Part shown: one piece after another, positions 37,001-46,372 of the stretch | How the letters are laid out: each line of letters opens with the position of its first letter | Position numbering within the stretch: the stretch's first letter is position 1 | Assembly (NCBI RefSeq): GCF_025153525.1 | Contig: NZ_JANZNR010000003.1 | Span: 434,001-498,000, forward strand | Reading direction: 5' to 3' | From: Psychroserpens sp. SPM9 | GTDB lineage: Bacteria > Bacteroidota > Bacteroidia > Flavobacteriales > Flavobacteriaceae | DNA length: 64,000 nucleotides | Program-made: the position numbers and the translations under genes | The notes under the pieces: model-generated | Seen by the model: only the letters and a program-made list of their open reading frames with translations | What the model was told of the DNA's origin: nothing | The model's database searches: none

Positions 37001-40000
37001 CTGTAGTTGCCTTCGGTTACAGTACAGGCATTAGTAACTACAGCAGATATCACTGGAGCATCATCCATAGGTAAAACTACTACAGGACTGGTTATGATGC
37101 AGCCATAAGCATCTAAGGCATGTACATAATAATTCCCAGCGTCTCTGTTAAACGTACTTGCGGAAGCCCAATTGGTATCGGTTGCTATAGGTGCAGTTGG
37201 TGTTGTAGTGATTTGATACTGGTAAGGTGCAGTTCCGTTTTGTGCAACAGCACTAATGAGCCCAGAATTAGGATTACAATTTGCATTTTGATCTACAGAA
37301 ACGGATAAATCTAAAAGGATTGCAGATTCTGAAATATTGAATGGAGCTGTGACAACTCCACAACCCGAATTGCTTCCTGAAGTTTCAGTAATAGACACAA
37401 AATAATTTCCGAATGGTAAAGGACCTAAGTCTGTAACAGTAAGTGATCCATTTCCAGGAACAGTATCAGAACCCGTAATTCCGGTAGAAACTAAACTTAA
37501 TGCATCAAAGATTTCATATGTCACATCGACTGAAGCTCCATAAGTACTATTAATAGTGAATGATACATTTCCATCATCACTACCAGTACAAGTAATATTA
37601 TTGGAACTTACAGCACTGAGTGTTAAGGTTGAAAGCGTAGGTATAGGTGTTGTTGCAGGTTCGTAGTAACTACACAATGTCGATTCGTCATAAACGATAA
37701 AGGTATAGGTAACGCCTGGTAATAAGTTTGAAAAGGTAGCCGATTGACTTCCTGTTGAATCTTCTGGAATCCATGTTCCTGCAGGTGGTGGCGGCGGAAT
37801 AAATCCTTGGTAAATATCAAAATAGAAAGGACCAGCACTCGATAATGTTGAACCAACACTAACAACGGCTTCACCACCATTAATACAATCCACAGTAGCG
37901 GTTATTGAAATATCTAAATCGGTAGGAGGTGAGGCTACTAAAACATCCTGTGCTAAAACAGAACATCCGTTAGCATCAACTACATTAATTTCATATAAAC
38001 CAAAGTCAACCACATTAAAACTTACCGAAGTAGAGCCTGTAGCATTAAGTTCAGAATTTGAATAATTCGTACCTGTTACAAAATAATTATAAGGTGCTGT
38101 TCCGCCAGTTACTGAATTTATAATTATAGAACCTTGAGAAATACCTCCAGAAGTACACGTGATATCAATAGCGTCAAAATCAACGATAATAGGATCTGGT
38201 TCACTTATAATGATAACATCAGTAGCTGTACATGATTTAGCATCAGTAACTGTAATAGTATAAGAGCCTGCTGCTAATCCCGATGTTTGCGTACCGTAAT
38301 CGGTTCCTGTCGTGTCATTAGTAACGTTTATAGTAAAAGGCGGTGTACCTGTTGATGTATCAATAGTGATGTCGATGGCACCATTAGTATCACCATGACA
38401 TAAAATAGGTTGGGTTTGCGTAACCACGCTGAGATTTGGAAGCACTATTGGGTTAACCGTTATGACACTTGATTCAGCGATACATCCATTGGCATCAGTA
38501 ATTTCAAACTGGTAGGTACCAGAAGTAGCCGTTGTATAAGTGAACGTAGTTCCTGTGGCACCTAATGAGGTGTAAGGATTTCCGTCTATAGAAACGGCGT
38601 ATGTAAATGGTGCAGTTCCCGTAAGTGTGCCTTCAATAGCAGCATCTGGTGTTGCTGTACAATTTAAATCTTCGGTTAAAACAACGGTAATTGTTGGTGA
38701 CGGAATAGGATCAATGGTATAAGATTCACTATAAACACAGTCATTTTCATCTCGTACTTGAAAGGTATAGGTTCCAGGTTCTAATCCTGAAAATGTAGTG
38801 GATGTTTGGTAAGGTGTAGCTGATGACGCAGGCGCAATAATTTGGTATTCTAAAACTCCGGTACCACCAGTGACTCCAGTGATAGTCACTGTTGCTATAT
38901 TTGACGGGCATGTTATTGGTGAATTATCAAATTCTAAATCTGTTGGTGGATTTAAAGGATCGATGGTAATTTCATTGGTAATGAAGGTACAATCATTAGC
39001 ATCTTTTATGGTGATGGAATAAGTTCCAGCCGATAAACCTGTAAATGAATTACTAGTTTGAAATGTAATACCGTCTATACTGTAAGTAAAAGGAGCATCA
39101 CCGCCAGTAACACCAGTTACAGTAATGGTTGCATCTGAAGTACAAGTAAAAGGTGCAGTTAGTTCTGCGGTACCAGAAATAGCATTGTTTTCAGCAATGC
39201 TAACTGTTTGCGGTAATGAGTCACATACAGAACCACCTACTGAATACTGAACGACCACTTCGTAATCACCTACTGGAAGTCCGGTAAACACTGGAGATGT
39301 ATAAAACGTTGTACCTCCATCGATACTAAACTCTAAGCTATTGCCATTTGCAGCAGTCACATCAATTGTGATGGTTCCTGTATCACCACTACCACCACAA
39401 GCAATGTCTGTTGTGTTGATGTTAAATTCTGGTTCTGGGATGCCATCCACAGTAATTGTTGTACTGGCACTACAGTTGTTCGAATCTAGAACCGTAATAT
39501 CATAAGTACCAGCTGTAGTTACCACTATTTCTGGAACGGTTTGAAAATCGGTTGAACCATTTACAAAATAGAAATAAGGAGGTGTTCCGCCTTCAGGATA
39601 TACTGTGATTTCACCATCAGTACAGGTTAAAGGAATGGTTACAGCAGCTGTAACGGTTAGTAAAGGTGGTTCGACAATAGTTACGTCTTCAGTATAGAAA
39701 CATCCATTTTCAGTTTCTACAGTGACGGTATAAGTTCCCGGATTTAAATTATCAAAACTATAAGTATTTTCTAAAATTGGTCCGACACTATTTACTAAAG
39801 TCGCACCTTGATATATGGCAAAAGAGTATTGCGGGTCAACGTCATTGGCAGCCAGTTGAATGCTCCCTTTATCGCCATGACAAAGCGGTTGAATAATGGT
39901 TGTTGTTGCCGTAAAATCACGCTCTCGTATTTGAACATCAGGAACCGTAAACACACATGGGTTTGTTGGAATTCCAATTTGTCTGATATAAACCGTATAC

Positions 40001-42279
40001 GTACCTGGTGTATTAACCGTAAAAACGTTACTGGTTTGATAGTTAATGTCATCTAAACTGTATTCGTAACCAGAAGGCACATCAATCACAGTTATACTTC
40101 CTGGAGTGGTACAAATAATATCTGTAGCAATGACATCGGCATTTAATTCATTTTGATAGACATTAAAGTAGAACTGCACAAAGCAACCACCAGAATAGTT
40201 TATGGTTAATCTAAACTGACCAGACGTATTAGCCAGAAAGTCGGGACCATTACCAACCTCATTCCATGTACAGGTATCATCTTCATTGGCACAATCTGGA
40301 TTTGTAACCGCAGGGCAACTCGATTCATCAAGTTGCTCCCAGATGATGGAGGTTGCACTAGAGATATTGGTTTCAATAAATCTGGAATCTTCAGCGCCAC
40401 ATAAGAAGATATTTGGTAATAATTTTCCGTTATTAGGGCAGGTAACCACTTCGTCAGCGTAAGGAATAACAGGATTTTCTATACTAGTTCCAAAAACTTC
40501 AACAACATACTCTTGTTCAATGGATTGACAAGGTGCAATTGCAGTATTAAATGAATAGTAAGTTCCGGTGTCGGTAACTGTAATCGTTTGTGTTGTACCA
40601 ATTACTGGTGTTCCTGTTGGACTTGTAGACCAAGAATACGAATCGTAGCCATTTGCAGCTATAAGCTCTACACTATCGCCACATAGTACAATGTCCTCCG
40701 TAAAGACACAATCCAAATCGGTTAAAAAGTTGGTCGCTTGAGGCGAAAGTAAACAGCCTGTATTACTGCTTAAACTTGGGTCATCTGTAATTTGAAAGGT
40801 TGGATTAAAGAATCCGTTATACGAAGCAAAAGCTTGGTTGTTAATAATGTTTGAACAAGCATCGGCGAGTTCACTACAAGTATCAACCACTTGTACTTCA
40901 ATACGAATTTCATAAACGGGATCATTTTCTTCCACTAAATAATCTTCGATGTTAAAAATAATCTCTCGTGTATTTGGATCATAACTCGCCACAGTTACGC
41001 CAGGAGGTAAAATCAAATCTTCAGGATAATTAAAAATAATATTCACTGGAAGGACATCCCTTATTTGAAAGTTTGTAGCATTATCATTTCCGGTATTTTG
41101 AAAACCAATCACGTAGTTTAAGGAAGCTCCGAGATCAACGGTTTGTCCGCCAATATTATTCCCAGCATCATCTTCAACGATTTTGGTAAGTACGATATTA
41201 GGTTCAATGATTTCAACAGCAAAGGCAAAGAAATATGGGAAATAGGTATCGCCACTGGTTTCAAGTGTAATAACACCAGAAGTAGCATCGTTGGCTATAA
41301 CGGTGTTTCCTGGATTTGGAATGGCCATCACGCCAGTATCAAATCCTAATGTGTTTGTACTATTAGGAACTCGGTTGTTTACAGGTGTTGCGTCTAATTG
41401 TGTCACCGAACTATTAAAAAAGTTCCCTACCGGACGATCGGCAGTAGAAAGGCTTATGCCGTTTAAACGTAATCGATCCCCTAAAATCGGACTATCACCT
41501 TCTAAAGTTGCAAAGGCAAAGTTGGCTCTTACTGGTGCAGGCGCAGGAATTGTTCTAAATCCGTCAACAGGAATATCCAAAGTTGGGTTATTTCCGGGTA
41601 CACTAATAGCACTAAATCCATCAAAACTTGTAATGGATTTTCCTGGCAAGGTCGGATCTTCATATACAATAAATAAGGACCATCCAGCAGATTGGCCTGT
41701 TCCATTATACGGATCAAAGTTTGCGGTTTCTCCAATACCAGAAGACACATTAGCTACCGTGTATGTTCCTAAATCGGTACCACTTCCAAAACTCGTTACA
41801 ATTGCGGTTACATCAGCAAAACAGGCATAAGAAAAACTATCTCCGCCATCGACCGTAGTACCATTTGCATCATAAATAATGGTTCCTTGAATGTCGTTAT
41901 AGCCTCCTACAGGCCCTTTGAATTTTACAGAAGTAATGGGTTCAGCACCCGGATTAACAGCTCCCCAGTAAAGCCCAGCATAAATAATTCGGTAACAATT
42001 TGGGTTTGGAATATCTAAATCTGAACTTGAAGAACTAAATGTCGATGCATCACCATCAATATCAATGTATTGCATGTTGACATTATGGTTGTAAACAGAA
42101 TTATCGTTAAAGGCATTATTATCTGGACCCAGTATATTATTACCAATTAAAACGATATCTCCTTTTAAATCTTCATTAAATCTAGGTGTAAAAGGTTCAT
42201 AATTTTGGGCATAGGAGTGAAGGCCAAAAAGTATGAAGATTACAATGGTGGTTATTCTTGAAAATGTAGGTCTTTTCAT
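34063..42279 (-). CDS. Giant SprB-like repeat adhesin with T9SS type B C-terminal domain
   Basis: 2738 residues. Signal peptide 1-25 (GLHSYAQ). Residues ~30-360 form an N-terminal beta-rich domain; ~365-480 resemble a DUF11/conserved-repeat domain (LTKIVEDDAGNN, LNYVIGFQNTGNDNATNFQI). From ~735 to ~2640 I count about 22 SprB-type repeats of 70-95 residues, each with a GGT.PY.Y core, a (L/V).(A/P)GTY.(I/V).V.D...C end and an acidic linker. The last ~85 residues are the CHU_C gliding-type sorting signal (NYFTPNGDGVVDTWAPGC, then FDIFDRYGRKVA, GDYWYVV). Probably a surface adhesin for gliding or attachment. Confidence 0.95.
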   Translation of the reverse strand: MKRPTFSRITTIVIFILFGLHSYAQNYEPFTPRFNEDLKGDIVLIGNNILGPDNNAFNDNSVYNHNVNMQYIDIDGDASTFSSSSSDLDIPNPNCYRIIYAGLYWGAVNPGAEPITSVKFKGPVGGYNDIQGTIIYDANGTTVDGGDSFSYACFADVTAIVTSFGSGTDLGTYTVANVSSGIGETANFDPYNGTGQSAGWSLFIVYEDPTLPGKSITSFDGFSAISVPGNNPTLDIPVDGFRTIPAPAPVRANFAFATLEGDSPILGDRLRLNGISLSTADRPVGNFFNSSVTQLDATPVNNRVPNSTNTLGFDTGVMAIPNPGNTVIANDATSGVITLETSGDTYFPYFFAFAVEIIEPNIVLTKIVEDDAGNNIGGQTVDLGASLNYVIGFQNTGNDNATNFQIRDVLPVNIIFNYPEDLILPPGVTVASYDPNTREIIFNIEDYLVEENDPVYEIRIEVQVVDTCSELADACSNIINNQAFASYNGFFNPTFQITDDPSLSSNTGCLLSPQATNFLTDLDCVFTEDIVLCGDSVELIAANGYDSYSWSTSPTGTPVIGTTQTITVTDTGTYYSFNTAIAPCQSIEQEYVVEVFGTSIENPVIPYADEVVTCPNNGKLLPNIFLCGAEDSRFIETNISSATSIIWEQLDESSCPAVTNPDCANEDDTCTWNEVGNGPDFLANTSGQFRLTINYSGGCFVQFYFNVYQNELNADVIATDIICTTPGSITVIDVPSGYEYSLDDINYQTSNVFTVNTPGTYTVYIRQIGIPTNPCVFTVPDVQIRERDFTATTTIIQPLCHGDKGSIQLAANDVDPQYSFAIYQGATLVNSVGPILENTYSFDNLNPGTYTVTVETENGCFYTEDVTIVEPPLLTVTAAVTIPLTCTDGEITVYPEGGTPPYFYFVNGSTDFQTVPEIVVTTAGTYDITVLDSNNCSASTTITVDGIPEPEFNINTTDIACGGSGDTGTITIDVTAANGNSLEFSIDGGTTFYTSPVFTGLPVGDYEVVVQYSVGGSVCDSLPQTVSIAENNAISGTAELTAPFTCTSDATITVTGVTGGDAPFTYSIDGITFQTSNSFTGLSAGTYSITIKDANDCTFITNEITIDPLNPPTDLEFDNSPITCPSNIATVTITGVTGGTGVLEYQIIAPASSATPYQTSTTFSGLEPGTYTFQVRDENDCVYSESYTIDPIPSPTITVVLTEDLNCTATPDAAIEGTLTGTAPFTYAVSIDGNPYTSLGATGTTFTYTTATSGTYQFEITDANGCIAESSVITVNPIVLPNLSVVTQTQPILCHGDTNGAIDITIDTSTGTPPFTINVTNDTTGTDYGTQTSGLAAGSYTITVTDAKSCTATDVIIISEPDPIIVDFDAIDITCTSGGISQGSIIINSVTGGTAPYNYFVTGTNYSNSELNATGSTSVSFNVVDFGLYEINVVDANGCSVLAQDVLVASPPTDLDISITATVDCINGGEAVVSVGSTLSSAGPFYFDIYQGFIPPPPPAGTWIPEDSTGSQSATFSNLLPGVTYTFIVYDESTLCSYYEPATTPIPTLSTLTLSAVSSNNITCTGSDDGNVSFTINSTYGASVDVTYEIFDALSLVSTGITGSDTVPGNGSLTVTDLGPLPFGNYFVSITETSGSNSGCGVVTAPFNISESAILLDLSVSVDQNANCNPNSGLISAVAQNGTAPYQYQITTTPTAPIATDTNWASASTFNRDAGNYYVHALDAYGCIITSPVVVLPMDDAPVISAVVTNACTVTEGNYSIEVTLDSAGIAPYSYSIDSGAFQTQTAPFTISNLFSGTHTIEIQDANGCGNLVSVDIYAPIEMTPNVSVLPSCNNDDGEVTVTNTGGSGSFTYTISPNPASVNLSGNVFSGVPSGVYTITITDTVTSCTEDTTVSVPQAINPTFTTTSTTVTCFGDNTGTFDLQVNGYSGAYTYEVFDSSSTSVFGVVNANTSTNPITVSGLTAGTFSVVITETESPFCSATSTVIISSPSEALTLSATETSNVSCDNSQGTITATADGGWGTYEYELTGDATVAYSPNGTFTNLSAGNYTVNVMDAEGCIASENITLTEPTPIDATFTPNAPLLDCFGDQNASITVSNITGGQGTEYIFTLNTILPTPSTSGPQTSNVFNNLGAGTYSISISDGNECEMTSVDIVISEPTPIEVNLVKTTSQTCLTESALTLSTSGGTGPYTYSNDSSFTTTLGSFSTSTTFPVPAGTYVYYVRDVNGCTAEVSNEITVDPLLDLTINLQSTNPTINCAGDNTGSIMASAQGGLGNYVYTLQDTSGNTINAIQNSPGVFTELVAGTYVVYVESGDCDDVSSPISITEPTAPLEVDFTVNDVTCSGNNDGVLEINATGGTGIIKYAISPQLDQFFETNIFENLAPGTYDVIVQDVLGCYVTFDFTINDPVQVILSIVPDSLFEETCEGEGNGEFSVNISGGSLPYSVSLDDYDGVYTTGGATQTQFDFTDLNGGDHTVFVRDAQGCESEWNITFPDPVTINPTVEIEYLCENNITTNTVTVTVDESNTDLTQLDYSLNGGPYQPSPIFSNVVPGTGHYIDVRHTNGCIQRTELFDIESFDPLSLLLVEGASQGEIIANAAGGTGVYQFTFNDEDFGTTNVFVVTESGIYTVIVTDSSGCQVMAQIEIEINGPCIPNYFTPNGDGVVDTWAPGCVEDFPNLTFDIFDRYGRKVATYRVGEYWDGRYKGTELPTGDYWYVVRPNNPTVNKEYVGHFTLYR

Positions 42280-42342
42280 GATGCTTAATTTTTTAATTCC
42301 TTTTTGTCAGTGGGGCAACGTCGAAAAAGTAATTGGGCCTTG

Positions 42343-44817
42343 TTAATTTTCTATTTTCACGAGGGACATTTTTACATTATAGGGTCTGTTTCCTTTTGAT
42401 TTCAGGGCTTCATTAGCGGCTTCAATATTGTCAAATTTATCATAATAGATATAGTATTTACTAGTATTTACATCGTAGAAGAAATCGACATTAGATCGTC
42501 CAGAAGCTACTATTTTGGTTACAAAATCATTTCTTTTATTTACATCAGTATGCACAGCAATGGTTAGGTAATACCCGTTTTCAACATTTTGAACATTCTT
42601 TAAAATTTGAATGTTATCACTTTGTTCTTCGCCAAAATCAAAATCTTCAGTTTTCAGTGGTGTACTACTTAATGATGTGGTCTGTTTGATGTTTTGTAAG
42701 GTTGCTCTGTCTTGAGAATAACGTTCTTCTTCATTATCAAAGGCAGCACGTTTAATACGACGTCGTCTTTCAAATTCAGTAGCAACTCTGATATCTTCCA
42801 GTTTTACTTCTAAATCAGCTTTTGCCTGAGTAGCTTTTAATTGTTCGGCTTCTAATCGTTTAAGTGTTTTCTGATAGTAAAGATAGACGTCATCATTGGT
42901 GATAGTGTCTGCCTGAAATTTATCATCATATAGTTTCTTTAAAGCCTCAATTTTATCATTTCGGGTTTTAATCACTTCATCAAGATTTGATTTGATTTCG
43001 TTTAAAGCATTGTTTTCTGCTGTAATACTTTTGAAAGGTTTTGGCTGAACTGCTATACCTTGTTCGCTTAAATCATTTTCCTCTTTTAAATCTTTAAGAT
43101 CTTGGTTTTTGACGGCAACGATATCATCAAATTGTTTCAATAGTTCATTTTGAGCCGATTTTGAGTCCTCAGTTTGTTGTGTAATCTCATACATTGATTT
43201 CTCTAACTCATCTTGCGGATTGCTGATACGTTCATCTTTAGCGTTTTGCTCCGCTAATAATTTTGCTTGAGCCTCAGCTTCTTCTTTAGCTTTTTGTTCG
43301 GCTAGTAATTTAGCTTGCGCATCAGCTTCGTCTTTAGCGTTTTGCTCCGCTAATAATTTTGCTTGAGCCTCAGCTTCTTCTTTAGCTTTTTGCTCTGCTA
43401 ATAGTATAGCTTGTGCTTCAGCTTCTTCTTTAGCTTTTTGTTCTGCTAATAATTTAGCTTGTGCTTCAGCTTCTTCTTTGGCTTTTTGTTCTGCTAATAA
43501 TTTAGCTTGTGCTTCAGCTTCTTCTTTAGCTTTTTGTTCTGCTAATAATTTAGCTTGTGCTTCAGCTTCTTCTTTGGCTTTTTGTTCTGCTAATAGTTTA
43601 GCCTGAGCATCAGCCTCTTCTTTAGCTTTTTGTTCGGCTAGTAATTTAGCTTGAGCATCAGCTTCTTCTTTGGCTTTTTGCTCCGCTAGTAGTTTAGCTT
43701 GTGCTTCAGCTTCTTCTTTAGCTTTTTGTTCGGCTAGTAGTTTAGCTTGTGCTTCAGCATCGGCTTCTTTTTTAGCCTTCTCTTCAGCGGCCAATTTCCG
43801 ATTAGCTTCAGCTTTGTTTTTATCAATTTTTGAGATGACTGGTTGTCTTTTCTTTTCAGAAATAAGTAGTCCTGCAATCTCATCACCACTACTGTAATCA
43901 TAGGTTTCTCTACTTTTGAACCGGTAAGCTAAGGTGATATCATGAGATGGTCCAAAATCGGTTAAATCTCCAATAGCCTTTTCAAAATTATATTCGATTG
44001 CAATCTGAGAAGAAATGTTGATTCCGACACCGCCAGAAACGCCATACACCGAATTATAACCAGCCTGAGCCCAAATACCTTTAGGTACAGTAAGCATAGC
44101 GATGGCTGAAATAATAGTTTCCTCTTTTCTGAATTCAGATTTTAATAAACCAGAAAATTTACTTTCATCAAAAAAACCACGACTATTCATGTAGCCTGTG
44201 TACATCACATGGGCTTGAATACTTTGTTCAGGATTATCTTCGATAAGCATTGAAGATTCAAAATTATAAAGTGCCAGATTATTGATAGATACCCCAAAAT
44301 CTACAAACGCAGTTCCGTAGTTAATTCCCGGACTCACATGAAGTAAAAAGTTTTCAGGGACATTTTGTAGCGACGGATCATCAAAGTTGGTGATCACATT
44401 TCCAGTATTGATGCCGCTTTTATAAGCACCAACGTTTAATCCAAAGGTTAAGTTGCTATCTCTGTTTAATCGCACATTGTAAGCAAAGTTGATCATCCCA
44501 CCAAAAGTGGTTAAAACACCATAATTTTGTTGAAACAAGCCTAAGCCTGCTCCAATATTTTCTCCAAATCGCCCAGAATAACTAGCGAGATAGGTGAGTG
44601 GTGCATCTTCAAATTGAACCCATTCTCTTTTATTAAAAATACTGATGTATTTATTTTGCTCTCTTACAAAGCTGAATGTTGGGTTAATGGTATATCGGTT
44701 AAAAGTTAAAGAGTTTCTTACAGGCAGGCTAAGTGATACCACTCCATCATCTTCTTGAGAATAGAACATCTGTATTGAACAGAGACATAATACTAAAACC
44801 AAAAGATGTGTTTTCAT
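42343..44817 (-). CDS. PorP/SprF barrel fused to an 11-copy charged repeat helix and a C-terminal SPOR-like domain
   Basis: 824 residues. Residues ~1-310 are a PorP/SprF barrel after a signal peptide (CSIQMFYSQ): LPVRNSLTFNRYTINPTFSF, NIGAGLGLFQQNYGVLT, PSHDITLAYRF. Residues ~356-531 are eleven copies of a 16-residue repeat (AKLLAEQKAKEEAEAQ), predicted as a long TolA-like charged helix. A polar coiled region (~535-690) follows. The last ~80 residues (VENGYYLTIAVHTDVNKR, YIYYDKFDNIEAANEAL) look SPOR-like and could bind peptidoglycan. An outer-membrane T9SS partner tethered to the wall is the natural reading. One base after the preceding type B protein gene. Confidence 0.92.
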   Translation of the reverse strand: MKTHLLVLVLCLCSIQMFYSQEDDGVVSLSLPVRNSLTFNRYTINPTFSFVREQNKYISIFNKREWVQFEDAPLTYLASYSGRFGENIGAGLGLFQQNYGVLTTFGGMINFAYNVRLNRDSNLTFGLNVGAYKSGINTGNVITNFDDPSLQNVPENFLLHVSPGINYGTAFVDFGVSINNLALYNFESSMLIEDNPEQSIQAHVMYTGYMNSRGFFDESKFSGLLKSEFRKEETIISAIAMLTVPKGIWAQAGYNSVYGVSGGVGINISSQIAIEYNFEKAIGDLTDFGPSHDITLAYRFKSRETYDYSSGDEIAGLLISEKKRQPVISKIDKNKAEANRKLAAEEKAKKEADAEAQAKLLAEQKAKEEAEAQAKLLAEQKAKEEADAQAKLLAEQKAKEEADAQAKLLAEQKAKEEAEAQAKLLAEQKAKEEAEAQAKLLAEQKAKEEAEAQAKLLAEQKAKEEAEAQAILLAEQKAKEEAEAQAKLLAEQNAKDEADAQAKLLAEQKAKEEAEAQAKLLAEQNAKDERISNPQDELEKSMYEITQQTEDSKSAQNELLKQFDDIVAVKNQDLKDLKEENDLSEQGIAVQPKPFKSITAENNALNEIKSNLDEVIKTRNDKIEALKKLYDDKFQADTITNDDVYLYYQKTLKRLEAEQLKATQAKADLEVKLEDIRVATEFERRRRIKRAAFDNEEERYSQDRATLQNIKQTTSLSSTPLKTEDFDFGEEQSDNIQILKNVQNVENGYYLTIAVHTDVNKRNDFVTKIVASGRSNVDFFYDVNTSKYYIYYDKFDNIEAANEALKSKGNRPYNVKMSLVKIEN
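43222..43750 (-). repeat. 48-bp coding tandem repeat, 11 copies
   Basis: The region encodes the 16-residue LLAEQ(K/N)AK(E/D)EA repeat of the PorP fusion. Copies differ mainly at third codon positions and by AEAQ/ADAQ, one K-to-I change, and K-to-N with E-to-D in copies 9 and 11. The high identity makes slippage or unequal recombination likely. Confidence 0.92.
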
Positions 44818-44818
44818 A

Positions 44819-46282
44819 CTATTTCACTACTGTTATTGAGCCTTTTTTTGTGTCGTTATTTGCGGTGGTTATGATATAATAATACACCTGATTGACACTT
44901 GTTAGATTTAAATTATTTTCGGGCCAGTTATTGAGATACTCGTTGGTTTGCATGACAATTTTGCCGCGATTTGTCATGATGATCACTTCGGTATTTGTAC
45001 CTGTTACATACTGTTGAGGGATGACCCATGTATCGTTTATGCCATCACCATTAGGGCTGATAACATTTGGGATTTTTTCTACATCGGGAAACGGATCTAA
45101 AGCTTCATTAATTTCAAATAGAAACTCTCTGGAGCCTGTGCAGCCAGACGTTTCGGTGACTACGATTTTGTAAGTACCAAAATCTGTAGCCTCATAACTA
45201 GCTTCCGTAGCATCAGTAATTAAGACATTGTTTAAATACCATTCATATTCTGGTTGTAGAGCTGTGGTTGTTACTTCAACATATAGGGATTCATCTTCTT
45301 CAATACTGTTTACTTCTGAAACGTTAATCGTACCCTCAAAAAGTTCGCTTTCAAGTGTTATTTCTCCTGCTGCAGAACAGTCTCCTAAATCAACAACTAC
45401 TGAGTATAATCCAGATTCGCTGGTTTGGTGCATTTGATTGGTTGCGTCTTCAATAATCGTTCCGTCTTTATACCACTGATAGCTATTACCACCAATGGTG
45501 CTTAATGTTGTACTGCCTTGATCTGGACAAAATGGATTTCCTAAACTTGACGAAATACCAGCATTGGCTTCTCCTGAAGTGACTTCACTAATTGTCACAC
45601 GATTTGAAAATGAATCGGATGTACAACTACCATAATTAGTTTCGACAAAATAGGTGCCTTCTTCACTTACGTTAAGTGTCGGACCTTCAGATATAAAAAC
45701 AGAAGTGGTAGGTCCGGTTTCTTTGTACCAATTAAAGGTAAGTGAAGGGTAGTTAAGCGGTGAATCGTTAGATCCGTTGCCTGGATTGTCGATGGTAAGA
45801 AGGTAGCTTCCGCCAGCACAAAAAGCTCCAGTAGACACTAAATTGTTAATCGTAAATGGTGAATCTTGAATTTTATAATAAGCAGCAAAGGCTACAGATT
45901 TTGAACTGGTTGCAGCAGGTGAGCTACTTTTAATCCTGATTTTATATCCTTCACCAGCAGTATCTGTCGGTAAAGAAAACTCTAAAGTTGCTGGTGAACT
46001 TGTGACTGCACCAGGTGATGAAGTAAAAATTACTGTAGGATTTGAAAAATCACCTTCAGTATCGGACAATTCGATGGTGAACTGATTGGAAGCCGTTAAA
46101 GCTTCTTCAGGGGAAAAAACAAATGTTGCACTGTAGGTATTAAATGAATCGCTTGCGCAGGCCTGACTAAACCCCAGATTTGGAGTTCCAATAACAATTT
46201 GAGCATTTAGTAATCCTTGCGAAATACAAATGATAAAACAAATTCTGAAACAGAGTTTATATGCAATTTTAGTAGGATACAT
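44819..46282 (-). CDS. T9SS type B sorting domain protein with Ig/PKD-like domains
   Basis: 487 residues. After a signal peptide (GLLNAQ), several Ig-like or PKD-like domains follow: VIGTPNLGFSQACASDSF start, LTFNWYKETGPT, YQWYKDGTIIEDATNQMHQT and YEWYLNNVLITDATEASYE, each with paired cysteines and the YxWY pattern. The last ~85 residues are the type B signal (IPNVISPNGDGINDTW, VIIMTNRGKIVMQT, YYYIITTAND-like end). Exported by T9SS and attached or released at the surface. It forms a module with the PorP fusion encoded one base downstream. Confidence 0.9.
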   Translation of the reverse strand: MYPTKIAYKLCFRICFIICISQGLLNAQIVIGTPNLGFSQACASDSFNTYSATFVFSPEEALTASNQFTIELSDTEGDFSNPTVIFTSSPGAVTSSPATLEFSLPTDTAGEGYKIRIKSSSPAATSSKSVAFAAYYKIQDSPFTINNLVSTGAFCAGGSYLLTIDNPGNGSNDSPLNYPSLTFNWYKETGPTTSVFISEGPTLNVSEEGTYFVETNYGSCTSDSFSNRVTISEVTSGEANAGISSSLGNPFCPDQGSTTLSTIGGNSYQWYKDGTIIEDATNQMHQTSESGLYSVVVDLGDCSAAGEITLESELFEGTINVSEVNSIEEDESLYVEVTTTALQPEYEWYLNNVLITDATEASYEATDFGTYKIVVTETSGCTGSREFLFEINEALDPFPDVEKIPNVISPNGDGINDTWVIPQQYVTGTNTEVIIMTNRGKIVMQTNEYLNNWPENNLNLTSVNQVYYYIITTANNDTKKGSITVVK

Positions 46283-46372
46283 TTAGTTTGGGGCGTAATT
46301 TTTATCGTATAAGCAAATGTTGTTTAATGAGATGCTATTTCTATTAATTAATTTGGGGTTTTCTGGGGTTTA

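Noticed and set aside
41291-41830. 179-codon plus-strand ORF in the adhesin region
   Set aside because: It is antisense to the clearly coding repeat adhesin, has Ser/Pro/Val-rich shadow composition and no family resemblance.
43222-43750. CRISPR-like array of 48-bp repeats
   Set aside because: The repeats are contiguous without spacers and encode an in-frame 16-residue helix repeat in the PorP fusion.
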